Source: Planctomycetota bacterium (GTDB lineage Bacteria > Planctomycetota > UBA1135 > GCA-002686595). Taken from it: a DNA stretch of 64,000 nt. The notes below the pieces were generated by a model. That model did not search any database. It had not been told where the DNA came from and was given only the letters and a program-made list of their open reading frames with translations. The stretch covers positions 32,051 to 96,050 of the forward strand of contig JAQXEK010000038.1 in assembly GCA_029250885.1 (NCBI GenBank). Direction: 5' to 3'. The translations under genes and the position numbers were made by a program. The first letter of the stretch is position 1. Each line of letters starts with the position of its first letter. Positions 34,447 through 43,106 of the stretch are shown here, piece by piece.

Positions 34447-36072
34447 ATGGCAAGTGAGCAGATAAGCAAAAGTAATGTGCACCTTGGGGCTGGCTCCCCG
34501 TGGATTCTCGGGCATCGCGGCGCTCCGTGGGACGCGCCCGAGAATACGATACCGTCCCTCCAGGAGGCTCTAAACCTGGGATTGGACGGCATCGAGTACG
34601 ACCTGCAGCGGACCCTAGATGGGGAAGCTGTGCTGCTGCACGACGATACCCTTGGCCGGACGACCGACGGCAGTGGCCTGGTGACCGAGCGCAGCCTTGC
34701 AGAACTATTCCACCTGGATGCCGGAGCTTGGCACAGCCCGCGCTTCGAGGGAGTCCACCTGCCTACCTTCGAGGAGGCCTGGAGCGTGGCCGGCGAAGGA
34801 ACGGGCTCGGCTCCGTACCACATGATCGAGATCAAGGATGCGAGCTTGCTGCCTGCAGTCGCGCGCACCTTGGGTCCGGAGCGCTTCCGCGGCGCAAAGA
34901 CGCCCTTCATCATCGCTTCGTTCCATCGCTCGGTCTGCTTAGAGGCACGGGATATGGGACTGCCTTCGATGTTCTTAGGCGTGATCGCGAACGAGGCCGA
35001 CCGGCGCTTTGTTCGCGACGAGAGGATAGAGGCCTATGGCGTCGGGCCGGGCGGCTGGAGCCCCCGAGCCGCCGGCCCGGTGGGGGCTGCGGATTGGCCT
35101 TGCGAGCGCTGGTCGTGGTCCGTGGATGAGCCGGTCGATCTGCTCGAGGCTTTCCGCACGCCGCTGTTTGGAATCAACACCAACGAACCCCGCCGAGCCC
35201 TCGCGATCCGGACCTTGGTCGCCATGACCCCCAAGGATCGGGGGGGCTATGCGGTGCGCTGCGACGAGCTCGAGGTTTGGGGATTTGCGGAAGCGCAACA
35301 GGGGGCCCAGGTAGATCCGAATGGGGGGGGCGAGCTGCATCCCGACGCGCGCCCAGTACTGGAGCCGGGTACCTCGGACTGGTGCGGAACTTGGAATCCA
35401 AAGGCCCGTATCCGCAACCCATTTCCCTTCCCGGTAAAGGTTCAGGTCGCACTGGAAGCGGCCGGCGGCGCCTACGAAGTGGGGCAGCTACCAGAGCAGT
35501 TCGGCCTGGCCAGCGGCGAGCTACACGAGTTCCATTTCAAACTAAAGGGGGGCTCTAGATCGCCGGGGCAGGACCCCAAGTTGGTCGCTGATTTCCTTTG
35601 GACCGAGAGTGATCACAAGCAGCAAGGCCTACCCAGCACGATGCCTACCCGCCTCAAGCTGGATACCACCGTCCGCCGGCGCCGGCGCCTGGAGTTGGGA
35701 GAGGAGACACGCCGCTTGCCGATGCTGCGCGAGTCCCCGGGCGCCCCCTTCGCCAGCGTAGTGATTCGACGCAGGGGCGACACCCTGCTGCTACGGGTCG
35801 AGGACTCCGGTGGACTGGTGGATGCCCATCTGGTGGCGCGGCTTGGGATCGAGACCGCCTACGGCGGCGAGACCCTGCGGCTGCGGATTCCGGACCTAGG
35901 CCAAGCCCCTGTGGGCGGCGCCCTCGAGCTGCCCTTCTCCGTGGGGTTCGAGGCCAGAGAGCGCTTGGCCCTGGACTCTCCGCGTGTCTTTCGTCGCTGG
36001 GCCGGCGGTGTGCCCAGCAGCAAGCTGGCAAGTATCTTCGCCGGCGAGCCGGGCGTGCTTCGGCTTACTTAG
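34447..36072 (+). CDS. Glycerophosphodiester phosphodiesterase-like protein with long C-terminal extension
   Basis: A 541-residue protein. Residues about 15-250 form a GDPD TIM barrel with the catalytic/metal motifs ILGHRGAPWDAPENT, EYDLQRTLDGEAVLLHDD and MIEIKD, which hydrolyse glycerophosphodiesters. No signal peptide is seen, so it is probably cytoplasmic. About 290 residues follow that I do not recognise. They look beta-rich, with an Arg-rich stretch VRRRRRLELGEE, and may form one or two beta-sandwich domains. Standard GDPDs end near residue 250-300, so this is a fusion. ATG 34447 is preferred to GTG 34420 because GGAAAG lies before it. Confidence 0.82.
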   Translation: MASEQISKSNVHLGAGSPWILGHRGAPWDAPENTIPSLQEALNLGLDGIEYDLQRTLDGEAVLLHDDTLGRTTDGSGLVTERSLAELFHLDAGAWHSPRFEGVHLPTFEEAWSVAGEGTGSAPYHMIEIKDASLLPAVARTLGPERFRGAKTPFIIASFHRSVCLEARDMGLPSMFLGVIANEADRRFVRDERIEAYGVGPGGWSPRAAGPVGAADWPCERWSWSVDEPVDLLEAFRTPLFGINTNEPRRALAIRTLVAMTPKDRGGYAVRCDELEVWGFAEAQQGAQVDPNGGGELHPDARPVLEPGTSDWCGTWNPKARIRNPFPFPVKVQVALEAAGGAYEVGQLPEQFGLASGELHEFHFKLKGGSRSPGQDPKLVADFLWTESDHKQQGLPSTMPTRLKLDTTVRRRRRLELGEETRRLPMLRESPGAPFASVVIRRRGDTLLLRVEDSGGLVDAHLVARLGIETAYGGETLRLRIPDLGQAPVGGALELPFSVGFEARERLALDSPRVFRRWAGGVPSSKLASIFAGEPGVLRLT

Positions 36073-36090
36073 TACGAATCGTCAGGAACG

Positions 36091-36124
36091 AAAAGTGGCG
36101 CACCCAGAGCTCTGGGCGCGCCAC
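36091..36124 (-). terminator. Terminator of the metzincin gene
   Basis: A GTGGCGC-CCCAG stem (one A-C mismatch) folds around the palindrome CCCAGAGCTCTGGG. On the minus strand it is followed by TTTT (plus-strand AAAA at 36091-36094). It lies 48 bases after the minus-strand stop and may also serve the convergent phosphodiesterase gene. Confidence 0.7.
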
Positions 36125-36171
36125 GGAGGGTCAGCTCGGAGAGACTCCGGGTGACCTTTTTTCAAGCTAGC

Positions 36172-38562
36172 TTAGGGCAGAAAGTCCACGCGGATTGCGT
36201 TGGAGATACCGAGGCCCTGGACCTGCCCGGCGTCGAGATAGGCAATCTGGGCAAAGAGCGATGCCGGCCCGCCACCACCGGCGATGCCGGTCACGGTAAA
36301 CTCACCCGCTGCGTCGGTGAAAGCGCTGAAGATGTTGGTCGCAGGAGACGGCAAGATCGTACCGCCGAAGAGGGGCGTGGGGTTGTTCACGCCTCCAACC
36401 AAGAGCCACATGGGCGCAGAGGGCGCAGCACCCGTCAGGCTTAGGTCGGCTGTGGTCCCCGTGGACAGGTCGCCGCCGCAGACTTCCAACAGCGAGCTGC
36501 CAGGGCCGCCGAAGGCGAGGTCTGTCTGGCACGTTACCGTGACCCCGGGCAGGGCGCGATCAGTGATCTTGACCCTGGTGATGTCTGTGGACGACAGGCC
36601 TTCACTGTCGGTTACCGTGACAGTGATAATGTGGTTGCCAACCGACAGGTCGGCCGCGCTTGTCACGCGGCCCGTTGCGATCTGCCCGTCGAGGTTCGAT
36701 TCCCAAACAACGCTTGCACCGGTAAGACCCCGATCCTCAAGGTCCCAAGCCGAGCAGTGCAGGAGCACCGTGGCAGCCTTGGGGAAGGACTTGTTTAGGT
36801 CGGGAGTCAGGATGTAGGTGGAGGGTGCGGCACCCAGCAGTGTTGCGAGTTGGAGCGTCGGGCGCAGCTTCTTCGTGCGCGTCGTCGTCGTGTTGAGGCC
36901 GTCAGAGACCACCAGTTCGAAGAATCCTTTGCCCGTCTGTAGGCGCGGCAGACCGGCCATGTCGACGGTATAGCTGGTCCCCTCAATATTCATGGCTAGG
37001 GGCATGAAGCGCGTGCCGTTGGGGCTGTAGCGCAGGTGCTGGCTCATGCTGTCGCCATCGGCGTCGGTGGCCTCCCACTCCAGGGTGAGAGTAGTGGGAA
37101 TCAACTCGCTTGGGCGGGGCGCGGTAAAACTCACCTGGGGCGCGTTGGGGGAGCGGTCGAGGTGCGCGAGCACCCTGCCAGAGCGGTCACGAACCTCAAC
37201 GGCCATCACTTCCCGGGGGGATATATGGCTAGGCAGGGTCGCGGAGAAGGGGGCCGCAAGAGATTGCAGGCCAACCGTAGAACAGGACTCTGCGCGGGAT
37301 GCCAGGCCTAGGTGCGCAAGCACGTTGCTACCGGTGCCCGAGCCCAAAAAGAAGAGCTCAAGATCGGACCCTGAAACAGGCACGGGCTGCTCGGTAAGCA
37401 CGCCCTCCAGCGTGAAGCTGTGGTCTAGGCTGAAGTCGCCGGTCGTGCGGTCAAAGATCCCGCCGATGTACATGCCCTTGGGCTGAACAGCGGCCGTTGC
37501 CGCAAAAGTAGGGCACTGGAACTTGCTGTTATTAAAGAAGGAGTTGTAGTTCGACGAAGCGACCCAAGCGGCGTTGGTAAGCAGGCCAGCAGCCATGATG
37601 TCCTTCTTGCCTCCGTCCTTGATCTGGGGCAGGGACTGGGTGATTGCAAGGTGGCTCTCCACGTCAACGCCAATCGTGTTGATGCTGGTGTTGTTGTGGT
37701 TCTTGCCAAACAAGTGCCCAAGCTCGTGGGCGAAGGTCCGCTGGTGGCGAATGACCTGGGTGTTGCCGATGCCCGCCAGTCCAGGTACTCCGCTTGCCTG
37801 TCCGTTGTACGGAAGGCTGCCGGGGACCCACCCGTAAATAAAGTCAGGCTTCGGGTTCATGAGCTGCAACTCTGCTATAAGCGAGCTGTTCAGGGACGAG
37901 CCCGTTCCGGAGAGGCTGCTAGTCCAGAGCTTCGAGCCGTTGTCGTAGGGGCGGTACTCCCAGTCGCTCCCGGGAAAGATGCCCTGGATAAAGTTGTCGC
38001 CAACACCGGGTTCGATAAGCGCGGGATCCGGGAGATTCGGAGTCGATCCACCACCGGGGCGATAGTCGATTGGAACGAAGACGACCTCGGGTGTGTCGCG
38101 GCACTGGAAATTGAACGTGCCGCTGGTGTGGGTGTTGTTGCTAAAGTCGGTCTCGGGGACCTGGTTCGGTCCGGCGGGGTTGATCTCAATCTCAAACGTC
38201 ACCTGGCTGGACACCGGCGGAATGAAGTAGAAGTTGAGCGAGTCGTTGAGGTTGATCAGGTTCGGGTCGCCCGCGGGGATCAGGGGCCCGTTCTGGGAGT
38301 ACAGGGGCGACTCTGGAATCTCGACGCCACCGACGAAGACACGGCAGATGCCATCGATGGCCATGCCTGCGGGAATCGACCCTTTGGAGGCGAGGCTCGC
38401 GCGGATGATGGTGGACTTGCCGGCAGTCAAGGGCGTGTTGCCTGTCTGGATAGTCTGAAGCACAACCTTTTGGTCGATGCTGACGTCGTAATTTTGGGCA
38501 GAGGCCAGGCTGCTTGCGGCGACCAAAGTCGCCGCACAAGCGATCCAATGTGTCTTACTCAA
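36172..38562 (-). CDS. Secreted zinc metalloprotease-like (metzincin) protein with C-terminal sorting-like domain
   Basis: A 796-residue exported protein with a signal peptide of about 22 residues (VAASSLASA). Residues about 160-370 hold the protease-like region: HELGHLFGKNH is a full HExxHxxGxxH metzincin zinc motif, followed by DIMAAG, a likely Met-turn. An N-terminal CARDB-like beta domain precedes it. About 300 residues after it resemble Ig/fibronectin-like repeats (EWEATDADGDSMSQHLRYSP). The last 110 residues form a separate beta domain with two Cys that ends in SNAIRVDFLP. Similar endings occur, from memory, on many secreted proteins of some planctomycetes and may direct surface attachment. 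The TTG start has AGGAG 7 bases upstream. Confidence 0.8.
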   Translation of the reverse strand: MSKTHWIACAATLVAASSLASAQNYDVSIDQKVVLQTIQTGNTPLTAGKSTIIRASLASKGSIPAGMAIDGICRVFVGGVEIPESPLYSQNGPLIPAGDPNLINLNDSLNFYFIPPVSSQVTFEIEINPAGPNQVPETDFSNNTHTSGTFNFQCRDTPEVVFVPIDYRPGGGSTPNLPDPALIEPGVGDNFIQGIFPGSDWEYRPYDNGSKLWTSSLSGTGSSLNSSLIAELQLMNPKPDFIYGWVPGSLPYNGQASGVPGLAGIGNTQVIRHQRTFAHELGHLFGKNHNNTSINTIGVDVESHLAITQSLPQIKDGGKKDIMAAGLLTNAAWVASSNYNSFFNNSKFQCPTFAATAAVQPKGMYIGGIFDRTTGDFSLDHSFTLEGVLTEQPVPVSGSDLELFFLGSGTGSNVLAHLGLASRAESCSTVGLQSLAAPFSATLPSHISPREVMAVEVRDRSGRVLAHLDRSPNAPQVSFTAPRPSELIPTTLTLEWEATDADGDSMSQHLRYSPNGTRFMPLAMNIEGTSYTVDMAGLPRLQTGKGFFELVVSDGLNTTTTRTKKLRPTLQLATLLGAAPSTYILTPDLNKSFPKAATVLLHCSAWDLEDRGLTGASVVWESNLDGQIATGRVTSAADLSVGNHIITVTVTDSEGLSSTDITRVKITDRALPGVTVTCQTDLAFGGPGSSLLEVCGGDLSTGTTADLSLTGAAPSAPMWLLVGGVNNPTPLFGGTILPSPATNIFSAFTDAAGEFTVTGIAGGGGPASLFAQIAYLDAGQVQGLGISNAIRVDFLP

Positions 38563-38709
38563 TGTAAGGCTCCTAAGGGGGTTCCGGTTTTGTATGGGGG
38601 AGACAGGCGTGGGATGCGCCCCGTAAAACCTACCATGGAGCGAGCAATTCCGCTTAGAGGGGCCTGTTTCTGACAGTTTGTGAACAGGTCGACTTTCGAC
38701 CGGGAGTCC

Positions 38710-38738
38710 ATGACAAGGGGCGCTGGGCAGGCTACCCT
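38710..38738 (+). promoter_or_regulatory. Promoter of the tRNA-Sec gene
   Basis: ATGACA (38710-38715), 17 bases and TACCCT (38733-38738) lie 16 bases before the mature tRNA 5' end. The arrangement is nearly identical to the selD promoter. Confidence 0.55.
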
Positions 38739-38754
38739 TCCGGCGCTCTCAAGC

Positions 38755-38851
38755 GGGAGTGGATCGGTGCTGGTGTGCCGTCCGGCCTTCAAAGCCGGTG
38801 AGTTTCGTGAACAGCGGGACTGGTGGGTTCGATTCCCATGCACTCCCGCCA
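38755..38851 (+). tRNA. selC: tRNA-Sec (anticodon TCA)
   Basis: 97 bases including the encoded CCA. Acceptor arms GGGAGTG/CACTCCC pair over 7 bp, with a G-G mismatch at the eighth pair where tRNA-Sec usually has an 8-bp stem. A 6-bp D stem (CGGTGC/GTGCCG, two G-T pairs) has a 4-base loop, as in tRNA-Sec. The anticodon stem CCGGC/GCCGG carries loop CTTCAAA with anticodon TCA at 38789-38791. The long variable arm forms 8 bp (AGTTTCGT/GCGGGACT, several G-T pairs). The T arm has TTCGATT. It decodes UGA as selenocysteine, serving selD at least. Confidence 0.95.
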
Positions 38852-38906
38852 TTTTTCTTGTCGGGGCCCGGGACGCCGCCGTAGCCCGTGGGGTAGTCTC
38901 TCCCCC

Positions 38907-39950
38907 GTGAGCGAACTTCCCCCTTATACCATTCGCGAGTACGAGCCCGGCGACGAGGTCGCCATCCTCGATACTTTCAATCGAGTCTTCTCGGGCATCG
39001 ATCCGAATTTTGTGCCCCGCACGATGGAGCAGTGGCGCTGGTGCTATCTCGACAACCCGTCGGGGTGGCGCATCTCGATTGCGATCACAGAAGATGGCCA
39101 GGTCATTAGCCAGTATGCCGGCGTCGCCCAACGCATGCTGCTGGAGGGCGCGCAGGCGAACTTTAGCCAGGCCGTCGATTCGATGACCGATCCCAGCTTC
39201 CGGCGTGGGCTCAAGAAGCCAGGCTTCTTCGTCTTGACTGGCTACCCCTATGCCGAGCGCTATGGCGGTACGGGCCCTGACGAGGACACGGTGATGTGGG
39301 GGCTGCCCGTGCCGCCCGCTTGGCGCATCGGCAAGACCTACCTGCAGTACGAGCTCGTTCGCACCCAGCTCAAGCTGATCGCTGACACCGAGAAGGTGCA
39401 ACTTCCAGACCTTGGACCGGTGGGGAGTGGGGTGGAAGTCCAGGAACTCACGGAGTTTCCAGAAGACGCGGTGGAGTTATTCCAGAAGCACGCCGAGCGG
39501 ACCGGCGCGATTGCGGTCCGCGACAAGGCGCAGCTCGACTGGCGCTACGTGAAGAACCCGAGCAACGACTACAGGATTGCGGCTGCCCGGCGCAGTGGCG
39601 AGCTTGTCGGCCTAACCGTCCAGCGAGTCGGCACATTCGACGGAGTGGAGAGCTCCTTGGTTTGCGACTGGATGGTCGCTGGCCCAGAGGGCAACCGAGC
39701 GCCTTTCGATTTGGGCGCCACGATCGAGCTCTTGGCCTGGCAGCGTGCAGTGGCTGTCGAGTCCGGCGCTTCCCAAATTGCAGCGCTCTTCCCGGACAGC
39801 TGCCACGAGTGGCTTGGCTTCCAGGAGGCCGGCTTTCGAGTGCGCGACACGTCGTATTTCCTAGTGGGGCGCAACTACTCCAAGCGCCACGACATGCGTT
39901 GGCTGCGGAACAACTGGTACTACACCCTTGGTGATACGGACCTCTGCTAG
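38907..39950 (+). CDS. GNAT-like acyltransferase family protein (first of two paralogues)
   Basis: A 347-residue protein with a GTG start; an in-frame extension to 38823 would overlap the tRNA and is rejected. A TAGTCT box at 38894-38899 lies 7 bases before the GTG, suggesting a leaderless message. The N-terminal block YTIREYEPGDEVAILDTFNR and the PSFRRGLKKPGFF region look like a GNAT acetyl-CoA binding fold, and a second GNAT-like half follows, as in tandem-GNAT proteins. It ends WYYTLGDTDLC. The enzyme's substrate is unknown; relatives are common in polysaccharide and lipid modification loci. It shares layout and many motifs with the next gene, 15 bases downstream, so the pair arose by duplication. 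Confidence 0.65.
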   Translation: MSELPPYTIREYEPGDEVAILDTFNRVFSGIDPNFVPRTMEQWRWCYLDNPSGWRISIAITEDGQVISQYAGVAQRMLLEGAQANFSQAVDSMTDPSFRRGLKKPGFFVLTGYPYAERYGGTGPDEDTVMWGLPVPPAWRIGKTYLQYELVRTQLKLIADTEKVQLPDLGPVGSGVEVQELTEFPEDAVELFQKHAERTGAIAVRDKAQLDWRYVKNPSNDYRIAAARRSGELVGLTVQRVGTFDGVESSLVCDWMVAGPEGNRAPFDLGATIELLAWQRAVAVESGASQIAALFPDSCHEWLGFQEAGFRVRDTSYFLVGRNYSKRHDMRWLRNNWYYTLGDTDLC

Positions 39951-39965
39951 GGGGCCGGTGAAACG

Positions 39966-41039
39966 ATGACAAGCGACGAGATTCCCGCCGAAGAGAAGCG
40001 ATCCCACGTTCCGGGTTACGACATCCGGCCGATCGAGGAGGGGGACGAGGAGTCCCTGCTCGAGTCCTTTAACGCCTCCTTTGCCGAGGGCAACCCCGAC
40101 TTTGTTCCACGCACGATGAAAGAGTGGCGCTGGGCTTTCCGGGACAATCCCGCGGGAACCCGTGTGATTGTCGCTGTAAAGGACGGGCAGGTCGCCGCTC
40201 AGAATGCGGTACTGCCCGTAAGGGTCTGGATCGCAGACGAAGAGCGCATCTTCGGCCAGAGCGTCGACTCTTTCGTACATCCCGATCATCGCAAGGGGCT
40301 GCGCAGGCCGGGTCTATTCGTCAAGACGGTCTGGGAATTCATCGACACCTACGGCGGCTCGGACAAGGACCTATTGCACTATGGCTGGCCAATCTGGTCC
40401 GCGTGGCGTATCGGCAAGACGTTTCTTAAATACGAGATCGTGCGCACCCAGACTCTCTTGCGCCGGGCGATTGCTACAGACACGGATCTTTCGGTTCTGG
40501 ACTCCATGGGAGTCGAAGGCGCACACGCCGGCGGTACCCTGACCCTAGAGGTGATTGAACGCTTCGACCACCAAGCCCGGTGGATCTGGGACCGCTGCGC
40601 ACCAGCCTGGGGCACCAGTGCGATCCGCGATGATCGCTTCCTCAACTGGCGCATCTTCGATCACCCCAAGCACGACTACACCGTCATAGGAGTGCGCGAT
40701 AGCGAGGGCATCCTGCGCGGCTACGCGGTCTACCGTTTTGGCGAGTGGATCGAGCGCGACATGGGGCTGCTCGTGGACTGGCTTGTGCCGCCTGAAGAGC
40801 CCGAGGTCGTGGACCTCTTGCACCGCGGCGTCTGCGCCCTTGCGGCCCGGGACGGAGCCGGCTCTATGACCGGGATTTTTCCCGACTGGACCCACTGGTT
40901 CGAGCACTTCCAGGACCTGGGCTGGCGCGTGCACCCCAGCGACTACTTCATGATCGGTCACAGCTACCACAAGCCCTTCGACATGCTCTGGCTGCGGAAG
41001 AACTGGTGGTACCAGCTGATCGACACAGATTTGGTCTAG
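39966..41039 (+). CDS. GNAT-like acyltransferase family protein (second paralogue)
   Basis: A 357-residue paralogue of the preceding protein. Both share GDE, the F-N-x-F start, PDFVPRTMKEWRW / PNFVPRTMEQWRW, SVDSFVHPDHRKGLRRPGLF / AVDSMTDPSFRRGLKKPGFF, WRIGKTFLKYEIVRTQ / WRIGKTYLQYELVRTQ, and the ending WWYQLIDTDLV. The two are co-directional, 15 bases apart, and probably one operon. It is assigned to GNAT-like proteins by fold pattern only; the substrate is unknown. Conservation of the aromatic C-terminal stretch MLWLRKNWWYQ in both suggests it matters for substrate binding. Confidence 0.65.
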   Translation: MTSDEIPAEEKRSHVPGYDIRPIEEGDEESLLESFNASFAEGNPDFVPRTMKEWRWAFRDNPAGTRVIVAVKDGQVAAQNAVLPVRVWIADEERIFGQSVDSFVHPDHRKGLRRPGLFVKTVWEFIDTYGGSDKDLLHYGWPIWSAWRIGKTFLKYEIVRTQTLLRRAIATDTDLSVLDSMGVEGAHAGGTLTLEVIERFDHQARWIWDRCAPAWGTSAIRDDRFLNWRIFDHPKHDYTVIGVRDSEGILRGYAVYRFGEWIERDMGLLVDWLVPPEEPEVVDLLHRGVCALAARDGAGSMTGIFPDWTHWFEHFQDLGWRVHPSDYFMIGHSYHKPFDMLWLRKNWWYQLIDTDLV

Positions 41040-41149
41040 CCAAGGTTGGCGTGTTTCGGTTGCGTCTGCAGGCCCGCGGTTCGCGGCTAAGTTACCTATG
41101 ATGGAATCTTGAACTGCGACGGAAAACAGATGCGCGACGGTGAAAGCGA

Positions 41150-42559
41150 ATGACGATGGGAGCGCGAATCCTGCTCTGCCTGCTGATAATGGGCCTCGCA
41201 AGCTCGGGCTTTGCTGGCAACCGGGGGGATGATCCCGTGGACGGGGTCGTGACAGAGACCGACGACTCGGGGGCCTTACTCAGGCGCTATTCCGTAAATG
41301 AAGCGGGGCAGAAGCACGGCGATTTCGAGGAGTTCTGGCCGGACGGGACCACGTTTATTAAGGCGACCTACGAGGAGGACCTGCTTGACGGCCGCGAGCT
41401 GCGCTACTTTCCTAGCGGAAAGCGGCATATGGTCGTGACATGGAATCGCGGCGTCCTAAGTGGGCGTTGGGAGCGATTCTTCGAGAATGGCCAGCGCGCA
41501 ATCACGACCTCTTACAAGCGCGGAGTGCAGGCCGGCAAGTACATTCAGAGCAGCGAAGATGGGAAGTGGGTGCTGACTGCTAAGTACAGGGACGGCGTGC
41601 TGGACGGCGCCCTAAAAGTCAAGGATCATGGCCGCGTCATCAGCACTCAGACCTGGAAGGCAGGTGCCGTACTCGAGATTGATGACGTGCAGCCCTTCCC
41701 GCGCCGGCAAGTCGATCTATTGGATCAGCTCGCCGAGGTCTGGGGGCCTGGGTATGGTGACCACGAGGGGCTGAGCGACGAGCAGGTGGTGGAGCAGACC
41801 CGCGCCATGGCCCTGCGCAGGCTGCAGGCCTACCGGGCCCTCTGCCATCTGCACTACAAGGACATGGAGCTGCTGGCCAAGTGGAATGAGCTCTGCGATG
41901 CCGCGGCCGAGGTCTGCCGGCGCTTGGGCACGATCACCCATACACCCGAGCAGCCGCCGGACACCGACGATAAGTTGTATAAGGATGGGAAGAAGGGAGC
42001 GGGCAACAGCAACCTGGCCATTGGCAGCACCCTGCCCACTTCGGTGGACCAATACATGGACGACTCCGACGCCTCGAACATCGATCGCCTTGGGCACCGG
42101 CGCTGGTGTCTGAACCCGACTATGGGGCGCACAGGCTTTGGTGTGTCCGGGCGCTTCTCCGCCATGTGGTCCATGGACCAAAGCGGCAAGACGCCCCGGG
42201 ACCTCGATGCGGTGCTCTTCCCGCCGGCTGGCTTTGTGCCGGTGCAGATGTTCGGCAGCCACTACGCCTGGAGCATTACGCCCATCGGCGGCAGCCTGCC
42301 CAAGGAGGAGGACGTGAAGATCACGATCCAGCCCCTCGGCGACTTCTACCTGCCCCAGGGCGATCCCCTGGCTATCGACTATTTGCACGTGGACCGCGGC
42401 GGGTTCGGCGCCGGCGAGACGCTGATCTTTCGTCCCAAAGACCTGGCCGTGACTGCAGGTCGTGCCTATCGCTGCCAGGTCAGCCTGGATGGTGGCAAGT
42501 CGCTCCAATATGACCAGTTCATCAAGTTTGTCAGCGACCCCCGGCTAAGCCGAAGATAG
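41150..42559 (+). CDS. Secreted protein with MORN-type repeats and a CAP-like domain
   Basis: A 469-residue protein with a signal peptide (about residues 3-23, LLCLLIMGLASSGFA). Residues about 40-175 carry at least five MORN-variant repeats of the form G-x-x-x-x-F/Y-x-x-G (for example KHGDFEEFWPDGT, LLDGRELRYFPSGK, LSGRWERFFENGQ). The second half includes LGHRRWCLNPTMGRTGFG, which resembles the core of CAP/SCP-like secreted proteins, preceded by a helical stretch. Its function is unknown; the design suggests an envelope or extracellular protein. A -10-like TATGAT lies at about 41095. An alternative ATG at 41156 is possible. Confidence 0.65.
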   Translation: MTMGARILLCLLIMGLASSGFAGNRGDDPVDGVVTETDDSGALLRRYSVNEAGQKHGDFEEFWPDGTTFIKATYEEDLLDGRELRYFPSGKRHMVVTWNRGVLSGRWERFFENGQRAITTSYKRGVQAGKYIQSSEDGKWVLTAKYRDGVLDGALKVKDHGRVISTQTWKAGAVLEIDDVQPFPRRQVDLLDQLAEVWGPGYGDHEGLSDEQVVEQTRAMALRRLQAYRALCHLHYKDMELLAKWNELCDAAAEVCRRLGTITHTPEQPPDTDDKLYKDGKKGAGNSNLAIGSTLPTSVDQYMDDSDASNIDRLGHRRWCLNPTMGRTGFGVSGRFSAMWSMDQSGKTPRDLDAVLFPPAGFVPVQMFGSHYAWSITPIGGSLPKEEDVKITIQPLGDFYLPQGDPLAIDYLHVDRGGFGAGETLIFRPKDLAVTAGRAYRCQVSLDGGKSLQYDQFIKFVSDPRLSRR

Positions 42560-42571
42560 GCCGGGCCAGGG

Positions 42572-42599
42572 TTGGTTCGCGGCGGCGAGGTGCTATCCT
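42572..42599 (+). promoter_or_regulatory. Promoter of the EVE-domain gene
   Basis: TTGGTT (42572-42577), 16 bases, then TATCCT (42594-42599). The ATG at 42606 follows after 6 bases, so the message would start at the A of ATG. Confidence 0.45.
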
Positions 42600-42605
42600 C
42601 GACCT

Positions 42606-43106
42606 ATGAGTCCCAAACGCCCTCGCCAATATTGGCTAATGAAGTCGGAGCCCGACGTTTACCCCTTCTCGGACCTCATGGCAGAGCCCTCGGGCAAGAC
42701 CATGTGGGACGGTGTTCGCAACTACCAGGCCCGCAACATGATGCGCGACGACATGAAGGTGGGGGACGGTGTTCTGTTTTACCACTCGAATGCAAAGCCC
42801 CCCGGCGTGCGCGGCCTTGCCGAGGTGGTGACCGAGGGGTATCCCGACGCCTCGGCCTTCGATCCAAACGACTCGCATTTCGACCCCAAGAGCGACCCCG
42901 AGAATCCTAGATGGATTCACGTGGACATTGGAGCCATCGCCCCCTTTGACGAGCTGATCCCCCTTCAGGCCCTAAAGGACAACCCCCGCTTGGAGGGCAT
43001 GGAGGTCATTCGCAAGGGTTCGCGGCTGTCGGTCCAACCCGTTTCTAAGGCTGAATGGAGGGAAGTCTTGAAGATGGCGGGCTACAAAGGCAAGGATAAG
43101 CTATAG
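42606..43106 (+). CDS. EVE domain-containing protein
   Basis: A 166-residue single-domain protein of the EVE family (thymocyte nuclear protein 1 type, PUA-like fold). Signatures are YWLMKSEPDVYPFSDL at the start, WDGVRNYQARNMMRDDMKVGDGVLFYHS, then RGLAEVV and PRWIHVDI. EVE domains are known to bind modified bases such as 5-methylcytosine derivatives in DNA or RNA, and are linked to modification-dependent restriction in some fusions; here it stands alone. No restriction gene is nearby. Transcription is probably leaderless. Confidence 0.92.
   Translation: MSPKRPRQYWLMKSEPDVYPFSDLMAEPSGKTMWDGVRNYQARNMMRDDMKVGDGVLFYHSNAKPPGVRGLAEVVTEGYPDASAFDPNDSHFDPKSDPENPRWIHVDIGAIAPFDELIPLQALKDNPRLEGMEVIRKGSRLSVQPVSKAEWREVLKMAGYKGKDKL

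Noticed and set aside
38823..38906. Upstream start of the first GNAT-like protein
   Set aside because: It would overlap the 3' end of tRNA-Sec; GTG 38907 has a suitable box upstream.
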